From contig JAURWE010000024.1 in assembly GCA_030655075.1 (NCBI GenBank), positions 434,001-498,000 on the forward strand: a DNA stretch of 64,000 nucleotides, written 5' to 3'. The position numbers were made by a program, and so were the translations under genes. Each line of letters starts with the position of its first letter. Position 1 is the first letter of the stretch. Shown here piece by piece: positions 17,146-25,699 of the stretch. The notes below the pieces were generated by a model. The model was not told the DNA's origin. It saw nothing but the letters and a program-made list of their open reading frames with translations, and searched no databases. This DNA comes from Pararhizobium sp. (GTDB lineage: Bacteria > Pseudomonadota > Alphaproteobacteria > Rhizobiales > Rhizobiaceae).

Positions 17146-17763
17146 TCACCGCCCGGAAAATGCCAACTTCGCCCCGAGCGCAAAAAACGCTGCCGCGAAC
17201 GAGCGCCGCATCCATGTCAGCACGCGCGGACGCGAGACGACGTGGCTGCGCACCGACGCCGCAAACACCCCGTAGACGGCAAACACCCCAAACGTCATCG
17301 CCATGAAAACGGCGCTCAGCACCAGCATGCGCGACACCGGATGCGGGTCAGCAGCGCTGACGAACTGCGGCAGGAAGGCGAGGAAGAAGATCGACAGTTT
17401 CGGATTGAGGATGTTGATCAGGATCGCCGTGGTGATGATCTGCAATGGCGAACGCTTTGCCACCTTGCCCTCAGCCTCGACCTTCAGCGATCCGTTGGCG
17501 CGAAGCGCGTCCCAGGCCATGTAGAGAAGATAGGCGACACCGGCATACCGAAAGACCTCGAAGGCCATAGCGCTCGTGTGCAGGATGGCCGCAGCCCCGC
17601 CGATGGCCGCCGCCATATGCGGAACCACCCCGAGCGTGCAGCCGAAGGCCGCCACCAGACTGGCGCGGGCGCCGCGCGTCAGTCCCGTCGATAATGTATA
17701 GACCGCGCCGACGCCCGGCGACACGCAGATGATCAGCGAGGTGATCAGAAATTCGATGTTCAT
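17146..17763 (-). CDS. LysE/RhtB-family amino acid exporter
   Basis: This 205-aa inner-membrane exporter has about six hydrophobic segments and the LysE-family start FLITSLIICVSPGVGAVYTLSTG (Pro-Gly-x-Gly signature), an EVFRYAGVAYLLYMAWDALR helix and a central NPKLSIFFLAFLPQFV motif. Such proteins export amino acids or homoserine-lactone-like compounds. It is next to, and on the same strand as, the remains of an AraC regulator, the usual LysE partner. GGAGG precedes the start. The substrate cannot be told from sequence. Confidence 0.88.
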   Translation of the reverse strand: MNIEFLITSLIICVSPGVGAVYTLSTGLTRGARASLVAAFGCTLGVVPHMAAAIGGAAAILHTSAMAFEVFRYAGVAYLLYMAWDALRANGSLKVEAEGKVAKRSPLQIITTAILINILNPKLSIFFLAFLPQFVSAADPHPVSRMLVLSAVFMAMTFGVFAVYGVFAASVRSHVVSRPRVLTWMRRSFAAAFFALGAKLAFSGR

Positions 17764-17869
17764 GGACGGCCTCCAACCATAAACTTCGCCAGCGCGGCGA
17801 AGCAGGCCACCGGTCTAGCCGCTGCAAAAGCGAACCGTCTTGAACAGGATTGCAGGGTTGGACGATTCT

Positions 17870-18632
17870 TTAAGCAACAGCCGCCGCATAGGCGCCGGGG
17901 GCGATGCCAAAGGTCCGCCGGAAGGTCCGCGTCATGTGGCTCTGGTCGGCAAAGCCGCTTGCTGCCGCAACATCCGCCAGGCCCCTGCCACCAGCGATCA
18001 GCCGCCGGGCAAGATCGATCCGCCGCTGCAGGAGATAGGCATGCGGGGTCAAACCCGTTTCGCGCACGAAGCCGCGCAGAACCTGAAACCGGCTGAGTCC
18101 GCTCGAGCGCGCCAGATCCCCGAGCGTCACCGGCTCTGCCGGTGTGTCGTCGAGCCTTTGCCGGGCCTGCGAAATCGCCGCTGTACCTGCCCGTGGTGCA
18201 TCGAGATGGCTGCGCTCGTGCAGGACACCGGCCAGAAAAGCCAAGATCAGGCCGTCGACCTGCAGGTTTTTGGCATCGCCCGGCCGGCCATCCGTCACCG
18301 CCGTGAACAGCTGCGCGAAGGCGCGGGAGACCGTCGCATCGCGAAACACCGGATGCGTCGCCTCGTAGAAAACCGAGCGGCCATCGCAGGCCGTCGTGCA
18401 CCTCGCTGGGGTTGACCGTGATGATATCGCCGGCACCGGCCTCGACCATGCCGCGGCCGCTGAACGACGTCTGCGCACCGCGATGCACGACGCCGATGCC
18501 GTAGCTCTCGTGCGAATGTCGCGGAAAGGCGTGGCGGCTTTCGGCCACGACCGCCTCGATGCCGGCACGCCGGCTGCGCAGCATCTGGAACTGGCCGTTG
18601 TTCACCCTGTCATCATCCTCATTCTCCGGCAT
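17870..18632 (-). pseudogene. AraC-family transcriptional regulator, broken by an internal out-of-frame deletion
   Basis: Two halves of one AraC regulator lie in different frames. The 5' half (from ATG at 18632) encodes the cupin ligand domain start (SRHAFPRHSHESYGIGVVHR; GAGDIITVNPSEVHDG). From about 18390 the homologous protein continues in another frame (DGRSVFYEATHPVFRD, then the HTH part LGDLARSSGLSRFQVLRGF and DVAAASGFADQSHMTRTFRR) to a stop at 17870. About 30 residues that normally join VHDG to the DGRS...HPVFRD block (the W/R-M-L-Y strand) are absent. A single indel therefore does not explain it; an out-of-frame deletion of roughly 80-95 bp does. The HTH half could still be made from an internal start, but the sensor is destroyed. 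Confidence 0.75.
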
Positions 18633-18755
18633 TCATACTGCCAGCCCGCCGCGCCTGCCGCAACGGCCTGCGAAAACCCCTGCAGTTTGCCGCGCCGCCG
18701 TGTTAGAGCGGTGCGACACAGCACCGGAACCTTCCCCTTGAAACAGGACACGACC

Positions 18756-19670
18756 TTGGCCGCCCAGCGGCACACCCAGCACGCGCGCGGCCGTGAAAAG
18801 CTGCTCGGCCATCTGGCCATGCTGTTGTTTTCCGTGCTGATTGCCGGCTCGTTCTCCTTCGGTGGCCTTGCCACCCAGCACATGGCTGCCGGGCCGCTGA
18901 CGCTCTGGCGCTATCTCCTGACCATGGCCGTGCTCGGCCTTCTCACCTTCGGCATCATGCGCGTGCCGTTCCGGTTTCCAGCCGAAGTCTGGCGCTTCGT
19001 CACCCTTGGTGGTCTGATCGCGCTCTATATGCTGACCATGTTCAAGGCGCTGGAATTCACCAACCCCGTGTCCACAGGCGCCGTCTTCACACTGATGCCG
19101 CTGATGAGCGCCGGCTTCGCCTTCCTGCTGCTCGGCCAGCACACAAGGCCCGGCGTCATGGCCGGGCTGATCATCGCCGCCCTTGGCGCCGTCTGGGTGA
19201 TCTTCCGCGCCGATATTGCCGCCATCCTTGCCTTCGACGTCGGCCGTGGTGAACTGATCTATTTTTTCGGCGTCGTCTGCCACGCCATCTATGTGCCGCT
19301 GTTGCGAAAATTCGACCGCAAGGAAAACCCGCTCGCCTTCGGCTTCTGGGTCGCAGTCTTCACCATTCCCTGGCTGCTGGTGCCGGGCGCCGTGCCGCTG
19401 GCCAAAACCGATTTCGCCGCCCTGCCGGCCGTCGTCTGGATTGCCGTCGCCTATCTGGCCGTCGTCACCACGGCCTTCACCTTCCTGCTCCTGCAATATG
19501 CCTCGCTGCGCCTGCCGTCCTCCAAAGTGCTCGGATACGGCTATCTGACGCCGACCTTCATCATCCTGCTCGAAGGCATTCTCGGTCATGGCTGGGTGAC
19601 GCTGCCGATCATGCTCGGCGCGCTCACGACAGCCTGCGGCCTGCTGCTGATGGCACTGCTGCCGGACTGA
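18756..19670 (+). CDS. DMT-superfamily transporter (EamA family)
   Basis: This is a ten-helix drug/metabolite exporter of about 304 aa with two EamA repeats. The first repeat begins LGHLAMLLFSVLIAGSFSFG and the second starts near GELIYFFGVVCHAIYVPLLR. The C-terminal half ends with the typical KVLGYGYLTPTFIILLEGIL. No ATG fits: the TTG at 18756 has AGGA 8 bp upstream, while the first ATG (18819) would remove the first helix. A TTG at 18738 is an alternative. It converges with the TetR gene, with only 4 bp between stops. Substrate unknown. Confidence 0.82.
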   Translation: MAAQRHTQHARGREKLLGHLAMLLFSVLIAGSFSFGGLATQHMAAGPLTLWRYLLTMAVLGLLTFGIMRVPFRFPAEVWRFVTLGGLIALYMLTMFKALEFTNPVSTGAVFTLMPLMSAGFAFLLLGQHTRPGVMAGLIIAALGAVWVIFRADIAAILAFDVGRGELIYFFGVVCHAIYVPLLRKFDRKENPLAFGFWVAVFTIPWLLVPGAVPLAKTDFAALPAVVWIAVAYLAVVTTAFTFLLLQYASLRLPSSKVLGYGYLTPTFIILLEGILGHGWVTLPIMLGALTTACGLLLMALLPD

Positions 19671-19674
19671 GACA

Positions 19675-20316
19675 TCAGCCCTGAACGGCCAGCCCGTCGA
19701 TGAACAGCTGTTCGAGAAACCGTGCCGCGTCCTCGAAGCGGCCGTCGCCATCCTTGTCGTGGCCGAGAACCGCGCGCACCTGCACGTCGAAATCGGCATA
19801 ATGCTGGGTGGTCGACCAGATCGAAAAGATCAGGTGATAGGGATCGCATTTGGCGATCTTGCCCGCTTTCGCCCAGGCCCGGATGACAGCGGCCTTTTCG
19901 TCGACCAGCGTCTTCAGCGGCCCCTTGAGCTCATCTTCAATGTGCGGAGCGCCCTGAAGGATCTCATTGGCGAACAGCCGGCTCTCGCGCGGAAAATCGC
20001 GCGCCATCTCCAGCTTGCGGCGAATATAGGAGCGGATTTCCGTCACCGGGTTTCCCTCGGCGTCGAATTCGCGCAGCGGGTCGAGCCAGTTGTACAGCAC
20101 CCGGTCGATCAGCGCCCGGTGCATGGCTTCCTTGGTGCGGAAATAATAGAGCAGGTTCGGCTTCGACATGCCGGCCACCTCGGCGATCTGGTCGATCGTC
20201 GTGCCGCGAAAGCCGTTTGTGGCAAAAACCTCCAGTGCGGCCTCCAGAATTTGCTCCTCCTTCTCCTCCTGGATCCGGGTTCGCCTCTGGGTTTTCGCCG
20301 CTCTTGGAAGTACCAT
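19675..20316 (-). CDS. TetR-family regulator, RutR-like, of pyrimidine catabolism
   Basis: This 213-aa TetR regulator has an N-terminal HTH at residues about 20-65 (ILEAALEVFATNGFRGTTID, GMSKPNLLYYFRTKEAMH) and a RutR-type C-terminal ligand domain (PRESRLFANEILQGAPH; FSIWSTTQHYADF). RutR of E. coli senses uracil/thymine and binds TTGACCANNTGGTCAA. The gene is divergent from hydC, and a site matching 12 of the 14 defined bases lies in the shared 262-bp spacer. Basic residues form a short N-terminal tail. Control of the preTA-hyd genes is inferred from this context. Confidence 0.85.
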   Translation of the reverse strand: MVLPRAAKTQRRTRIQEEKEEQILEAALEVFATNGFRGTTIDQIAEVAGMSKPNLLYYFRTKEAMHRALIDRVLYNWLDPLREFDAEGNPVTEIRSYIRRKLEMARDFPRESRLFANEILQGAPHIEDELKGPLKTLVDEKAAVIRAWAKAGKIAKCDPYHLIFSIWSTTQHYADFDVQVRAVLGHDKDGDGRFEDAARFLEQLFIDGLAVQG

Positions 20317-20429
20317 CTCGTCCCCTGCATGCTCGCCGAATGCCCGTTTCCGAACCTCGCCAAAATTTTGGGCACCACCACCGCTTTTTTGCTTTTTCGT
20401 CTTGAGTGCGGCAGTGGAAGTTGTAATGT

Positions 20430-20445
20430 TTTACCAACCGGTCAA
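20430..20445. promoter_or_regulatory. RutR-like operator between the TetR gene and hydC
   Basis: Read on the minus strand the site is TTGACCGGTTGGTAAA. It agrees with the E. coli RutR consensus TTGACCANNTGGTCAA at 12 of 14 defined positions. It lies 134 bp upstream of the hydC start and 114 bp upstream of the regulator start, so it could control both. Confidence 0.65.
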
Positions 20446-20578
20446 ATTATCAGTCAGTTGGAAAACAAACGCAACGGCTGATCGCAGGGCAATCGAAAAA
20501 ACCAGATGCCCCGGTCTGACCAACGGGAACAAGGGGCTTGCCATAGGCAGGCCTTTCACGGACATGAGGGAGACGGCC

Positions 20579-21829
20579 ATGGCGGCACCGGGCGAGAACA
20601 TGCGCATCAATGCGGATCGTCTCTGGGATTCGCTGATGGACATGGCCAGGATCGGCCCCGGCATTGCAGGCGGCAACAACCGCCAGACGCTGACCGACGA
20701 GGATGGCGAAGGCCGCAAACTCTTCCAGTCCTGGGCCGAAGACGCCGGCATGAGCATGGGCGTCGACACGATGGGCAACATGTTCTTCACAAGGCCCGGC
20801 ACCGACGCGGACGCACTTCCCGTCTATGTCGGCTCCCACCTCGACACACAGCCGACCGGCGGCAAATATGACGGCGTGCTCGGCGTGCTTGCCGGTCTCG
20901 AACTTGTCCGCTCGATGAACGATCTCAACATCAGGACGAAGCACCCGATCGTCGTTACCAACTGGACCAACGAGGAAGGCGCGCGTTTCGCCCCGGCCAT
21001 GCTCGCGTCGGGCGTCTTTGCCGGCGTGCACACACAGGATTTCGCCTATGACCGCAAGGACCCCGAAGGCAAGCGCTTCGGCGACGAGCTGAAACGCATC
21101 GGCTGGCAGGGCGACGAGACGGTCGGCGCCCGCAAGATGCACGCCTATTTCGAGTATCACATCGAGCAGGGCCCGATCCTCGAGGCCGAGGAAAAACAGA
21201 TCGGCGTCGTCACCCACTGTCAGGGCCTCTGGTGGCTGGAATTCACGCTCACCGGACGCGAGGCCCATACGGGCTCGACCCCGATGAACCTGCGCGTCAA
21301 TGCCGGTCTTGCCATGGCCCGCATCGTCGAAATGGTCCAGGGCGTCGCCATGGCCGAACAGCCGGGCGCCGTCGGCGGTGTCGGCCAGGTGTTCTTCACG
21401 CCCAATTCGCGCAACGTCCTGCCCGGCAAGGTCGTCTTCACCGTCGACATCCGCTCGCCCGACAAGGAAAAGCTCGACCGGATGCGCGCCAAGATCGAGG
21501 CCGAAGCCCCAAGAATCACCGAGGCCCTCGGCGTCGGCTGTTCGATCGAGGCGATCGGCCATTTCGCGCCTGTCACTTTCGACCCGGCGCTGGTGACGGC
21601 CGTGCGAAACGCTGCCGAGCGGCTGGGCTACCGCCACATGAACCTCATTTCCGGCGCCGGCCACGACGCCTGCTGGACGGCACGGGTGGCGCCCTCGACC
21701 ATGGTCATGTGCCCCTGCGTCGGCGGCCTCAGCCACAACGAGGCCGAGGAGATTTCCAAAGACTGGGCCGCCGCCGGCTGCGACGTGCTGCTGCATGCGG
21801 TGGTGGAAACGGCAGGGATCGTGGAGTGA
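20579..21829 (+). CDS. hydC: N-carbamoyl-beta-alanine amidohydrolase (beta-ureidopropionase)
   Basis: This 416-aa M20/M28-type amidohydrolase hydrolyses N-carbamoyl-beta-alanine (and the thymine-derived analogue) to the beta-amino acid, CO2 and ammonia, the last reductive-pathway step. Metal ligands lie in GSHLDTQPTGGKYDG (His, Asp), TNEEGARF (Glu-Glu) and the final SGAGHDACWTARVAPS with a conserved His near SHNEAEE. The lid/dimer domain sits between them (about residues 215-330). Allantoate amidohydrolases share the fold, but the dihydropyrimidinase and preTA neighbours favour this call. The ATG at 20579 has AGGGAG upstream; the longer open frame covers the promoter and operator. Confidence 0.9.
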   Translation: MAAPGENMRINADRLWDSLMDMARIGPGIAGGNNRQTLTDEDGEGRKLFQSWAEDAGMSMGVDTMGNMFFTRPGTDADALPVYVGSHLDTQPTGGKYDGVLGVLAGLELVRSMNDLNIRTKHPIVVTNWTNEEGARFAPAMLASGVFAGVHTQDFAYDRKDPEGKRFGDELKRIGWQGDETVGARKMHAYFEYHIEQGPILEAEEKQIGVVTHCQGLWWLEFTLTGREAHTGSTPMNLRVNAGLAMARIVEMVQGVAMAEQPGAVGGVGQVFFTPNSRNVLPGKVVFTVDIRSPDKEKLDRMRAKIEAEAPRITEALGVGCSIEAIGHFAPVTFDPALVTAVRNAAERLGYRHMNLISGAGHDACWTARVAPSTMVMCPCVGGLSHNEAEEISKDWAAAGCDVLLHAVVETAGIVE

Positions 21830-21850
21830 GAACACCGGTCGTGGCGAGCA

Positions 21851-22030
21851 CCCCCTCATCCGGCCCTGCCGGCCACCTTCTCCCCGTTGGGGAGAAGAGG
21901 GTCGCCGCCGCCCGCTCAGGGATGAGCGTTCCCTCCTCACGCTCAGAACTTTCGATAAAAGTCGGGGCACCCACGCCGTCCCTCTTCTCCCCAGCGGGGA
22001 GAAGGTGGCCCGCAGGGCCGGATGAGGGGG
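21851..22030. repeat. 180-bp inverted-repeat element R1 (RIME-like), upstream of a DUF559 gene
   Basis: Two 51-nt arms (21851-21901 and 21980-22030) are inverted copies with 2 mismatches, 78 nt apart. Each arm contains CCCCCTCATCCGGCCCTGC, a GGCCACC block and a TTCTCCCC/GGGGAGAA hairpin. The type matches intergenic palindromic mosaic elements of rhizobia. The right arm ends in GAGGGGG 7 bp before the ATG of the next gene, so the element provides that gene's ribosome-binding site. Confidence 0.9.
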
Positions 22031-22037
22031 TCCCCCG

Positions 22038-22484
22038 ATGAACGCGCAGAAAAACACCGACATCACGAGACGCCGGGATGGCGCAACGGACAAAGCCAGA
22101 AATCTCAGGCAGGACGAAACTGAATCGGAGTTTCGGCTCTGGAGCGACCTCCGCAACCGGCTGCTCAACGGTCATAAATTTACCCGGCAGGTCCCACTTG
22201 GTCCCTACGTTGCCGACTTCGTCTGTCGCGAGCAACGCCTGGTCATCGAGCTCGACGGAGCGCAGCATTCCGGTTCGATGTCCGATGTTGCCCGCACGCG
22301 CTGGCTCAACCAAAATGGCTATTCCGTGCTGCGTTTCTGGAATGACGAGATCTTGCGCGAACGACGTGCCGTTCTCGACACAATTCTGGCGGTTCTGACC
22401 GGCGAACTTTCGTCGCGTTGCGATACCACCCGTTTTTCGCCAGATGGCGCCTTTACGAAGATCGAAGAGGACAAACACCCATGA
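22038..22484 (+). CDS. DUF559 (Vsr-like, PD-(D/E)xK) endonuclease-domain protein, cassette 1
   Basis: This 148-aa protein has the DUF559 core at residues about 28-120: ESEFRLWSDLRNRLLNG, KFTRQVPLGPYVADFVC, LVIELDGAQH and LNQNGYSVLRFWNDEIL. The D(F)-x-n-E-x-D arrangement is the predicted metal-dependent nuclease site; activity has not been shown for this protein. It is inserted between hydC and hydA. The ribosome-binding site is the G-rich end of repeat R1, and the stop overlaps the hydA ATG by 4 bp. The last ~20 residues (FSPDGAFTKIEEDKHP) appear to be read from the old hydA leader, including its AAGAGG. Confidence 0.88.
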   Translation: MNAQKNTDITRRRDGATDKARNLRQDETESEFRLWSDLRNRLLNGHKFTRQVPLGPYVADFVCREQRLVIELDGAQHSGSMSDVARTRWLNQNGYSVLRFWNDEILRERRAVLDTILAVLTGELSSRCDTTRFSPDGAFTKIEEDKHP

Positions 22485-23935
22485 CCACAGTCATCAAGAA
22501 CGGCACCATCGTCACAGCCGATCTCACCTACAAGGCGGACGTCAGGATCGATGCCGGCAGGATCATCGAGATCGGGCCGAACCTGTCCGGCGATGAGGTG
22601 CTGGATGCGACCGGCTGTTATGTCATGCCAGGGGGTATCGACCCGCACACCCATCTGGAAATGCCCTTTATGGGCACCTATTCGTCCGATGATTTCGAGA
22701 GCGGCACGCGCGCGGCGCTGTCGGGCGGCACGACCATGGTTGTCGATTTTGCCCTGCCCGCCCCCGGCCAGTCGCTCCTGGAAGCGTTGACCATGTGGGA
22801 CAACAAGACCTCGCGGGCCAATTGCGATTTCTCCTTCCACATGGCGATCACCTGGTGGGGCGAGCGGGTGTTCGACGAGATGGCCACCATCGTCAATGAG
22901 AAGGGCATCAACTCGTTCAAGCACTTCATGGCCTACAAGGGCGCCCTGATGGTCGATGACGACGAGATGTATTCGTCATTCCAGCGCTGTGCAGCGCTTG
23001 GCGCCCTGCCGATGGTGCATGCGGAAAACGGCGACGTCGTTGCGCAGTTGCAGGCAAAACTGATGGCCGAGGGCAACAATGGCCCGGAGGCGCACGCCTA
23101 TTCTCGCCCGCCCGAAGTGGAAGGTGAAGCCACCAACCGTGCCATCATGATCGCCGATCTCACCGGCGCGCCTGTTTATATCGTTCACACTTCCTGCGAA
23201 CAGAGCCACGAGGCGATCCGCCGGGCCCGCCAGAAGGGCATGCGCGTCTATGGCGAGCCGCTGATCCAGCACCTGACGCTCGATGAGAACGAATATTTCC
23301 ACCCGGACTGGGACCATGCCGCCCGCCGCGTCATGTCGCCGCCGTTCCGCAACAAGCAGCATCAGGACAGTCTCTGGGCCGGCCTTTCCTCAGGCTCCCT
23401 GCAGGTGGTGGCGACCGACCACTGCGCCTTCACGACAGCGCAGAAACGTTTCGGCATCGGCGATTTCACCAAGATTCCGAACGGCACCGGCGGCCTCGAA
23501 GACCGCATGCCGATGCTCTGGACCCATGGCGTCGCCACCGGCCGCATTACCATGAACGAGTTCGTCGCCGTCACCTCGACCAACATCGCCAAGATCCTCA
23601 ACATGTATCCGCGCAAGGGCGCCGTGCTCGTTGGATCGGATGCCGATCTGGTCGTTTGGGACCCGAAGCGCTCGAAGACGATCACCGCCGCCGCCCAGCA
23701 GTCGGCCATCGATTACAACGTCTTCGAAGGCAAGACCGTCACCGGCCTGCCGCGCTACACGCTGACGCGCGGCGTCGTCGCCATCGAGGAGAACACCATC
23801 AAGACTCGCGAGGGCCAGGGCGAGTTCGTTCGCCGCGAGCCCTTCGCGGCCTTCAGCAGCGCGCTCACCGCCTGGAAGGACGTCACCGCGCCGCGCGCCG
23901 TCCAGCGCTCCGGCATTCCGGCGAGTGGGGTCTGA
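22481..23935 (+). CDS. hydA: dihydropyrimidinase (D-hydantoinase)
   Basis: This 484-aa zinc-dependent cyclic amidohydrolase opens dihydrouracil/dihydrothymine to the N-carbamoyl-beta-amino acid. Metal ligands are visible as PGGIDPHTHLEM (His-x-His), the carboxylated lysine in SFKHFMAYKG, His in VHAENGD, His in YIVHTSCE and Asp in ATDHCAFT. The start at 22481 (MTTVIKNGTIV) is typical; AAGAGG lies upstream inside the DUF559 gene. It works between PreTA and HydC. Confidence 0.95.
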   Translation: MTTVIKNGTIVTADLTYKADVRIDAGRIIEIGPNLSGDEVLDATGCYVMPGGIDPHTHLEMPFMGTYSSDDFESGTRAALSGGTTMVVDFALPAPGQSLLEALTMWDNKTSRANCDFSFHMAITWWGERVFDEMATIVNEKGINSFKHFMAYKGALMVDDDEMYSSFQRCAALGALPMVHAENGDVVAQLQAKLMAEGNNGPEAHAYSRPPEVEGEATNRAIMIADLTGAPVYIVHTSCEQSHEAIRRARQKGMRVYGEPLIQHLTLDENEYFHPDWDHAARRVMSPPFRNKQHQDSLWAGLSSGSLQVVATDHCAFTTAQKRFGIGDFTKIPNGTGGLEDRMPMLWTHGVATGRITMNEFVAVTSTNIAKILNMYPRKGAVLVGSDADLVVWDPKRSKTITAAAQQSAIDYNVFEGKTVTGLPRYTLTRGVVAIEENTIKTREGQGEFVRREPFAAFSSALTAWKDVTAPRAVQRSGIPASGV

Positions 23936-24309
23936 TGCGCAGCGTTTTCCTCCTGACCATTGCTTTTGCCGTCTGCGCACTCGCAACGGGCGCCCACGCC
24001 GAACAGAAATTCCTCGACGGCGCCTATGGCAACAAAGACGGCTGCGCCTACGCCAAAAGCGGCGAATCCTCCGGCTCGGACGATTTCTTCCTGCTAACCG
24101 ATGAGGGTGTCACCACCGCCGTTTCCTATTGCGCCTTTACCGGCGCCATGGCGAAGACGCCGAAAGGCTTTGCCGGCAAGGTCTCCTGCGAGGAGGAAGG
24201 CGGCAATGGCGGCAGCGAAGAGACCGTCGAGCTGCTGAGCGAAAGCGGCGCCTACACGGTCGCCTTTGCCGACGGCACGCTCTGGGGACCGATTGCAAAA
24301 TGCCGGTAA
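23935..24309 (+). CDS. small secreted protein of unknown function
   Basis: This 124-aa product has a clear Sec signal peptide at residues 1-21 (FLLTIAFAVCALATGAHA, cleavage after AHA) and a mature part with four cysteines (Cys in KDGCAYA, SYCAFTG, KVSCEEE and the C-terminal KCR), probably two disulfides. Its ATG overlaps the hydA stop by 1 bp (TGATG), so it is translationally coupled to hydA. I do not recognise the family. A periplasmic role is likely. Confidence 0.7.
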   Translation: MRSVFLLTIAFAVCALATGAHAEQKFLDGAYGNKDGCAYAKSGESSGSDDFFLLTDEGVTTAVSYCAFTGAMAKTPKGFAGKVSCEEEGGNGGSEETVELLSESGAYTVAFADGTLWGPIAKCR

Positions 24310-24350
24310 GCCCCAGCAAGGATCAGAGCCACTGTCGGTGCAGATCCGGC

Positions 24351-24764
24351 TCAGGCCGGAAAGAGCGCTTCCAGCTCGGGCAACAGCACGACGCTCTCCT
24401 GCTCGTTCGGGTCGGTGCGGGCAATGACCGCCGAGGCCGGCTGGTCCGACAGGTTGGCCGGCAGATGCGGCACGCCGGCCGGAATGTAGAACATTTCGCC
24501 CGCCCGCACGATCACGTGGTTTTCCAGCCTCTCGCCGAACCAGGTGTGGGCCTCGCCGGAGAGCATGTAGATCGCCGTCTCGTGGGTCTCGTGTTTGTGG
24601 GCCTTGGCACGGCCGCCCGGCGGGATCGTCAGGAGATGCATGCAGATGCCGCTGGCGCCGACCGTTTCGGCCGCGATACCTTCGAAATAGCTGAACCCCT
24701 GCTTGCCGTCATAAGTGCCGCCGGGACGCACGATCCGGCAGGTTGGCTTTGATGATTGCGGCAT
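24351..24764 (-). CDS. cupin-domain protein
   Basis: This 137-aa single-domain cupin shows motif 1, GGRAKAHKHETHETAIYMLSG (metal-ligand His residues and Glu), and motif 2, GEMFYIPAGVPHLPAN. Such small cupins may be metal-dependent enzymes or ligand sensors. The start at 24764 follows GGGAG, and the upstream extension would be low-complexity. It is oriented against the operon, between hydA and the ABC ATPase gene. Function cannot be assigned. Confidence 0.8.
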   Translation of the reverse strand: MPQSSKPTCRIVRPGGTYDGKQGFSYFEGIAAETVGASGICMHLLTIPPGGRAKAHKHETHETAIYMLSGEAHTWFGERLENHVIVRAGEMFYIPAGVPHLPANLSDQPASAVIARTDPNEQESVVLLPELEALFPA

Positions 24765-24888
24765 ATTTCTCACTCCCCGCTTTCTTGATGTCCGGGGGGA
24801 CGATAGCAAAAACATCTGTGGGCACGCTCCCAGAATCGGAGATACACATGCAAAAAGACAAAAGCATTAGCGGAGCAACTTCGTCCAC

Positions 24889-25680
24889 ATGACCAACACT
24901 TCCGCATCCGTGGTCTCTGCCCGCGATCTCGGCCTTACCTTTGAGACCGGCGACGGACCGGTTCACGCGCTGACCGGCGTCAATCTGGACGTCGCCAAGG
25001 GTGATTTCGTTTCCTTCATTGGCCCGTCCGGCTGCGGCAAGACCACCTTCCTGCGCGTCATCGCCGATCTCGAAAAACCGACATCGGGCGCGATCACCGT
25101 CAACGGCATGAGCCCCGAACTGGCCCGCCGCCAGCGGGCCTATGGCTACGTCTTCCAGGCGGCAGCGCTCTACCCTTGGCGCACGATCGAGAAGAACATC
25201 GCCCTGCCGCTGGAGATCATGGGCTTTTCCGCGAGCGAACAGAAAGAGCGCATCGCCCGCACGCTGGACCTCGTCAATCTCACCGGCTTCGGCAAGAAAT
25301 TCCCCTGGCAGCTCTCCGGTGGCATGCAGCAGCGCGCATCGATTGCAAGGGCACTCGCCTTCGACGCCGACCTGCTGCTGATGGACGAGCCCTTTGGCGC
25401 GCTGGATGAGATCGTCCGCGACCATCTGAACGAACAGCTGCTGAAACTGTGGGAGCAGACCAACAAGACCATCTGCTTCGTCACCCACTCGATCCCGGAG
25501 GCCGTGTACCTTTCGACCCGCATCGTCGTCATGAGCCCCCGCCCCGGCCGCGTCACCGACATCATCGAATCCACCCTTCCCCGGGACCGCCCGCTCGGCA
25601 TCCGCGAAACTCCGGAGTTTCTCGGGATCGCCCATAGGGTGCGCGAGGGTCTGAGAGCGGGGCATAGCTATGATGAGTAG
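24889..25680 (+). CDS. ABC transporter ATPase (NitT/TauT family), probable pyrimidine importer
   Basis: This 263-aa ATPase has Walker A GPSGCGKTT (about residues 44-52), signature LSGGMQQRASIARAL, Walker B LLLMDEPFGALD and an H-loop THSIPEAVYLS, typical of SsuB/TauB-type proteins. With the two permeases and the NMT1-like binding protein downstream it makes a full importer. The setting among preTA-hyd genes suggests uptake of a pyrimidine or related nitrogen heterocycle. An inserted repeat/DUF559 cassette separates it from the permease genes. Confidence 0.9.
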   Translation: MTNTSASVVSARDLGLTFETGDGPVHALTGVNLDVAKGDFVSFIGPSGCGKTTFLRVIADLEKPTSGAITVNGMSPELARRQRAYGYVFQAAALYPWRTIEKNIALPLEIMGFSASEQKERIARTLDLVNLTGFGKKFPWQLSGGMQQRASIARALAFDADLLLMDEPFGALDEIVRDHLNEQLLKLWEQTNKTICFVTHSIPEAVYLSTRIVVMSPRPGRVTDIIESTLPRDRPLGIRETPEFLGIAHRVREGLRAGHSYDE

Positions 25681-25699
25681 GACTTTGGGTGCGGTGACG

